Below the pieces are notes generated by a model. That model did not search any database and was not told the DNA's origin. It saw only the letters and a program-made list of their open reading frames with translations. Shown piece after piece: positions 61,025 to 64,000 of a DNA stretch of 64,000 nucleotides. Both the position numbers and the translations under genes were made by a program. The DNA is from Tupaia tana (taxonomy: Eukaryota > Chordata > Mammalia > Scandentia > Tupaiidae). The stretch lies in contig JAKSZU010000004.1 of assembly GCA_026018925.1 (NCBI GenBank), positions 18,320,095 to 18,384,094 on the forward strand, read 5' to 3'. The number at the start of each line of letters is the position of its first letter. The first letter of the stretch is position 1.

Positions 61025-62700
61025 AAATAAACTCCAAAACATACAGCTAGTGATTTTTTAACAGAAGGCACAAGACAATCCAGTGGAGAAAAGAGTTTTT
61101 TCAGCAAATGGTGCTGGAAGAACTGAATTTCCACCCACAGAAAAGTTAAATTGGACCCCAGTCTCTCACCATTAACAAAAATCAACTCAAAATGGAGCAA
61201 AGATCTAAATAGAAATAAAGCCTCAAAATAGAAAACTACGTGTGTGAAACACTAGAAGACATTCAGGTAGCCAAAGATCTCTTAAATCAGCCCCCAAAAG
61301 AGCAGGAACAATTCCAAAAATAGACAAATGGGATTACATAAAATGAAAAAGCTTCTGCTCAGCAAAGGAGACAATAAAGAGAGTGAAGAGACACCCCACA
61401 GAATGGGAGAAAATATTTGCAAACTATGCTTCAGATAAGAGATTGATAGCCAGAATACATAGGGAACTCAAGTAACTAAAGCAAACAAGCAAAACCCTAG
61501 TGATGCAATTAAAATTTGGGGAAATTAACTGAACATATGAATGGCCAAAAAGCATATGAAAAAAATGTTCAGTGTATCTTATCATAGGGAAATGCAAATT
61601 AAAACCACAATTAGGTATCATTTAATTCCAGTCAGAATGGGTATGATCAATATTAAAAAAAAAAAAAAAAAAAAAAAGAATGACAAGTTCTGGTGAGACT
61701 GTTGAAAAGTGAATCCTGCTGCACTATTGATGAGAACATAAATTAGAACAGCTACCATGGAAACAGTATGGAGGTTCCTCAAAATTATATGAATACAACT
61801 TCCATATGACCCAGCAATTCCAATTCAATCTCACATGCACATCCACATTTATTGCAGCATTATTTGTATTTCCTAAGATATGAAATCAACCTAAGGACCC
61901 AATAACTGATGACTGCATTGGAAAAGTGAGTCATATGTTCACTATGGAATAGTACTTGGCCACAAACAATAGCAAGACTGTCATTTGACACAAAGTGGAT
62001 GAATATAGAAGATTTAATGCTAAGTGAAATGAGCCAGAGTATGAAAGATGAACATTATATACTCCTGCTTAATATATACTGAACATCTGCATTCTATAGT
62101 AGACATTGAAGTATTCTTTTTTTCTTCCTTTTGAGAGGTTTTTGCTATAGGGCTTGTGCGCTCACCAGAAAGACAGAGAGAGACAGAGTGACAAAAACCG
62201 AGAAATCACCCCTGAGGGGGGATGGCCACACCGCAATCCCTTCTCCTCCATTCTCTTCTCGGGATCTTGGGCACTCATGGACATGCACCTGCCGTGAGTT
62301 TAAGCCACCAGGTCCAGGACTCGAACCATGGTCAACTATATGGGAGTCCAGCGACATAGCCATTACGCTAACTGCTGGTCCAAAGCAGACATTGATGTAT
62401 TCTAAGACATAATAGTAAAATGCAGATACTAACAACTGTAGGGGGGGTGCGGGGAGTGGATAGTGAGGAATACATGAGAGGGACTCAGAAAAAAAAGCAA
62501 TTAACAGACATAAGAATGTAAGGTTCTTTATTGCAAATAATGTATATGATAATATCCTTGATTAAATTTGCACACACTACATGCATGTTTTGAAAAACTA
62601 TATTTATGCCATAAAGATATACGATTAAAGATAAATAAGAAAAGGTAAATAAGAAAATGTAAAGTAAAAAATTGGAAAAAAAAGCAGAAAACAAAACTAT
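61025..62700 (+). mobile_element. L1 3' end (ORF2 C-terminal part and 3' UTR)
   Basis: ORF2 phrases in order: the ILQEKL-type segment at 61070, KINSKWSKDLN-like at 61170, 'gcaaactatgcttcagataa', 'ggaaacagtatggaggttcc' and 'gaatagtacttggccac'. Frames are broken throughout. A SINE interrupts the 3' UTR. Confidence 0.75.
62116..62383 (-). mobile_element. tRNA-headed SINE in L1 3' UTR
   Basis: Duplicated flank 'agacattga(a/t)gtattct'. Inverted head ends 'ctgctggtcc'. Confidence 0.88.
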
Positions 62701-62822
62701 AGAAATTTATATAAGGAATGAGCTGAATGCTCAGAAAGACTGAATAAGAGTATCAAAATTTATTAATAAGTAAATATCTTTCCCTTTCATTTGGCATTCA
62801 GACACTTTAACCCATGACTCCT

Positions 62823-62839
62823 AGAATAGGCATTCTATG
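62823..62839 (+). repeat. Target-site duplication of the U6-HSPH1 retrocopy (left)
   Basis: AGAATAGGCATTCTATG, repeated exactly at 63947-63963. Its last G doubles as the first base of U6. Confidence 0.93.
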
Positions 62840-62861
62840 TGCTCGCTTCGGCAGCACATAC

Positions 62862-62895
<34 letters not shown>

Positions 62896-62945
62896 GGCCC
62901 CTGCGCAAGGATGACACGCAAATTCGTGAAGCGTTCCATATTTTT
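62839..62945 (+). pseudogene. RNU6: U6 snRNA, full-length retroposed copy
   Basis: 107 nt nearly identical to U6 snRNA from GTGCTCGCTTCGGCAGCACA to the final T run, including ACAGAGAAGATTAGC. One difference from the canonical sequence was noticed (cacataCac for cacataTac). There is no U6 promoter upstream: the preceding bases belong to the duplicated CYP4A-block sequence. It is fused to an mRNA fragment and flanked by a target duplication, so it is the 5' part of a chimeric retrocopy, not a transcribed U6 gene. Confidence 0.95.
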
Positions 62946-63916
62946 ATGCTCAGGCCAAAAAGAGTCTTGTTCAGGATCCAGTTGTACGTGCTCAGGAAAT
63001 TAAAGCAAAAATCAAGGAATTGAACAATGCTTGTGAACCTGTTGTAACACAACCCAAACCAAAAATTGAATCACCCAAACTGGAAAGAACTCCCAATGGC
63101 CCAAATATTGATAAAAAGGAAGAAGATTTAGATGGCAAAAATAATTTTGGTGCTGAACCTCCACATCAGAATGGTGAATGTTACCCTAATGAGAAGAGTT
63201 CTGTTAATATGGACTTGGACTAGATGGCAATAAATTGGCTTATTCCTTCAACTAATAAGATATTTTTGCCATAGTATGTGATTCTACATAACATACTGAG
63301 ACTATTTATATTTTCTTTTTTAAGGATGTTTAGAAATTTTGTGTATTATATGGGAAAAGAAAAAATGCTTAAGTCTGTAGTCTTTATGATCCTAAAAGGG
63401 AAAATTGCCTTGGTAACTTTCAGATTCCTGTGGAATTGTGAATTCATACTAAGCTTCTGTGCAGTCTTACCATTTGCATCACCGAGGATGAAATCGACTT
63501 TTGTCTTTCAGAGGAGAAAAAAAAACTGTATTGCTTGTTCACGAGGGCTGTAATTAAAATCTTTAAGCATTTGTTCCTGCCAAGGTAGTTTTCTTGCATT
63601 TTGCTCTCCATTTCAGCATGTGTGGGTGTGGATGTTTATTAAACAAGACTTAAGTCTGGTTTCATAAGGGCTTTCTAAAATCAATTCTCTCCAATAGGAT
63701 ATGACTTTTTGCTTTGGTATTATTAAAAATTCAACAAGTGAAACAAAAACTAGTGAAATGTGTTAGCAGCATGCAGAACAAAACTTTAAGATTATCTCTC
63801 TCACTATCCAGTACATTGTCATGTGAAGGTGTGAAACAGAAGAAATGTTGATCCTGTTGTAACTGGTTGTGAAAACTTTTATGAGCTTTAAAATAAAGTT
63901 CATCTTATGGTGTCAT

Positions 63917-63946
<30 letters not shown>
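62946..63946 (+). pseudogene. HSPH1: HSPH1 (HSP105/110) 3' end, processed, fused to U6
   Basis: It begins in the codon stream ..[17 protein letters not shown] and reads without interruption through [19 protein letters not shown] and [17 protein letters not shown] to TAG at about 63221, then about 700 nt of 3' UTR with AATAAA near 63891 and a poly-A tail (63921-63947). HSPH1 is an HSP110-type nucleotide-exchange factor for HSP70; only the last 90 or so residues are present. The lack of introns, the poly-A and the 17-bp duplication (62823-62839 and 63947-63963) show L1-mediated retroposition. The open frame has no start of its own, so a protein product is unlikely. Confidence 0.93.
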
Positions 63947-63950
<4 letters not shown>

Positions 63951-64000
63951 TAGGCATTCTATGTTCTTTTGCTTGGAAAAGAAAGACAGAGAGGACTGTA

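Larger units (their letters stand above)
62700..63990. repeat. Edge of another unit B copy, split by a retrocopy
   Basis: 62700-62838 and 63947-63990 together match 44274-44410 and onward ('gagctgaatgctcagaaa', 'tttccctttcatttgg', 'aacccatgactc'). The remainder runs off the window. Confidence 0.65.

Noticed and set aside
62839..62945. Functional U6 snRNA gene
   Set aside because: The sequence is nearly perfect, but no TATA or PSE precedes it, the target duplication overlaps its first base, and it runs straight into an HSPH1 mRNA fragment with poly-A. A retrocopy explains all of this.

Overview
Nuclear genomic DNA of a placental mammal. The evidence is a split 12-exon cytochrome P450 gene with mammalian exon sizes, L1 and half-L1 retrotransposons, MIR and MaLR fossils, processed pseudogenes of RPS3A and HSPH1, and a dense family of tRNA-headed SINEs. 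I could not match that SINE family to a named clade with confidence, so I give no species. The only gene that reads as intact is a CYP4A fatty-acid omega-hydroxylase on the minus strand (coding 15434 to 923, 12 exons, 1533 nt, 510 aa, no frameshift or internal stop). Everything else is CYP4A debris or mobile-element sequence. Layout: 1-15.6 kb is the CYP4A gene; its 6.8-kb intron 1 holds a twin-primed L1, several SINEs and a MaLR LTR carrying a 72-bp templated inverted insertion. 15.6-39 kb is intergenic: old MIR, L1M and MaLR pieces, an RPS3A processed pseudogene, a twin-primed L1 with a second L1 nested inside it, many SINEs, a half-L1 (HAL1-like) element with an intact 309-aa ORF1, and a plus-strand L1 5' half. 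39.7-41.1 kb is a broken duplicate of CYP4A exon 1 with its flanks. 44.2-51 kb and 56.9-61 kb are two paralogous blocks that each keep a broken CYP4A exon 12; the edge of a further block starts near 62.7 kb. Between and inside these blocks lie an old L1 split by a HAL1-like insertion with two serial 3' transductions, an internally deleted L1, a solo ERV LTR with 6-bp target duplications, and at 62.8-63.9 kb a chimeric retrocopy joining full-length U6 snRNA to the 3' end of HSPH1 mRNA. How it fits together: this is part of a CYP4A tandem cluster, all members on the minus strand, with one surviving gene and several degraded relatives, remodelled mainly by L1-driven retroposition. The surviving enzyme has an unusual substitution: the I-helix glutamate that binds heme covalently in CYP4 enzymes is alanine (Ala321). 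Family names rest on my recognition of proteins and repeat consensus; no database search was run.
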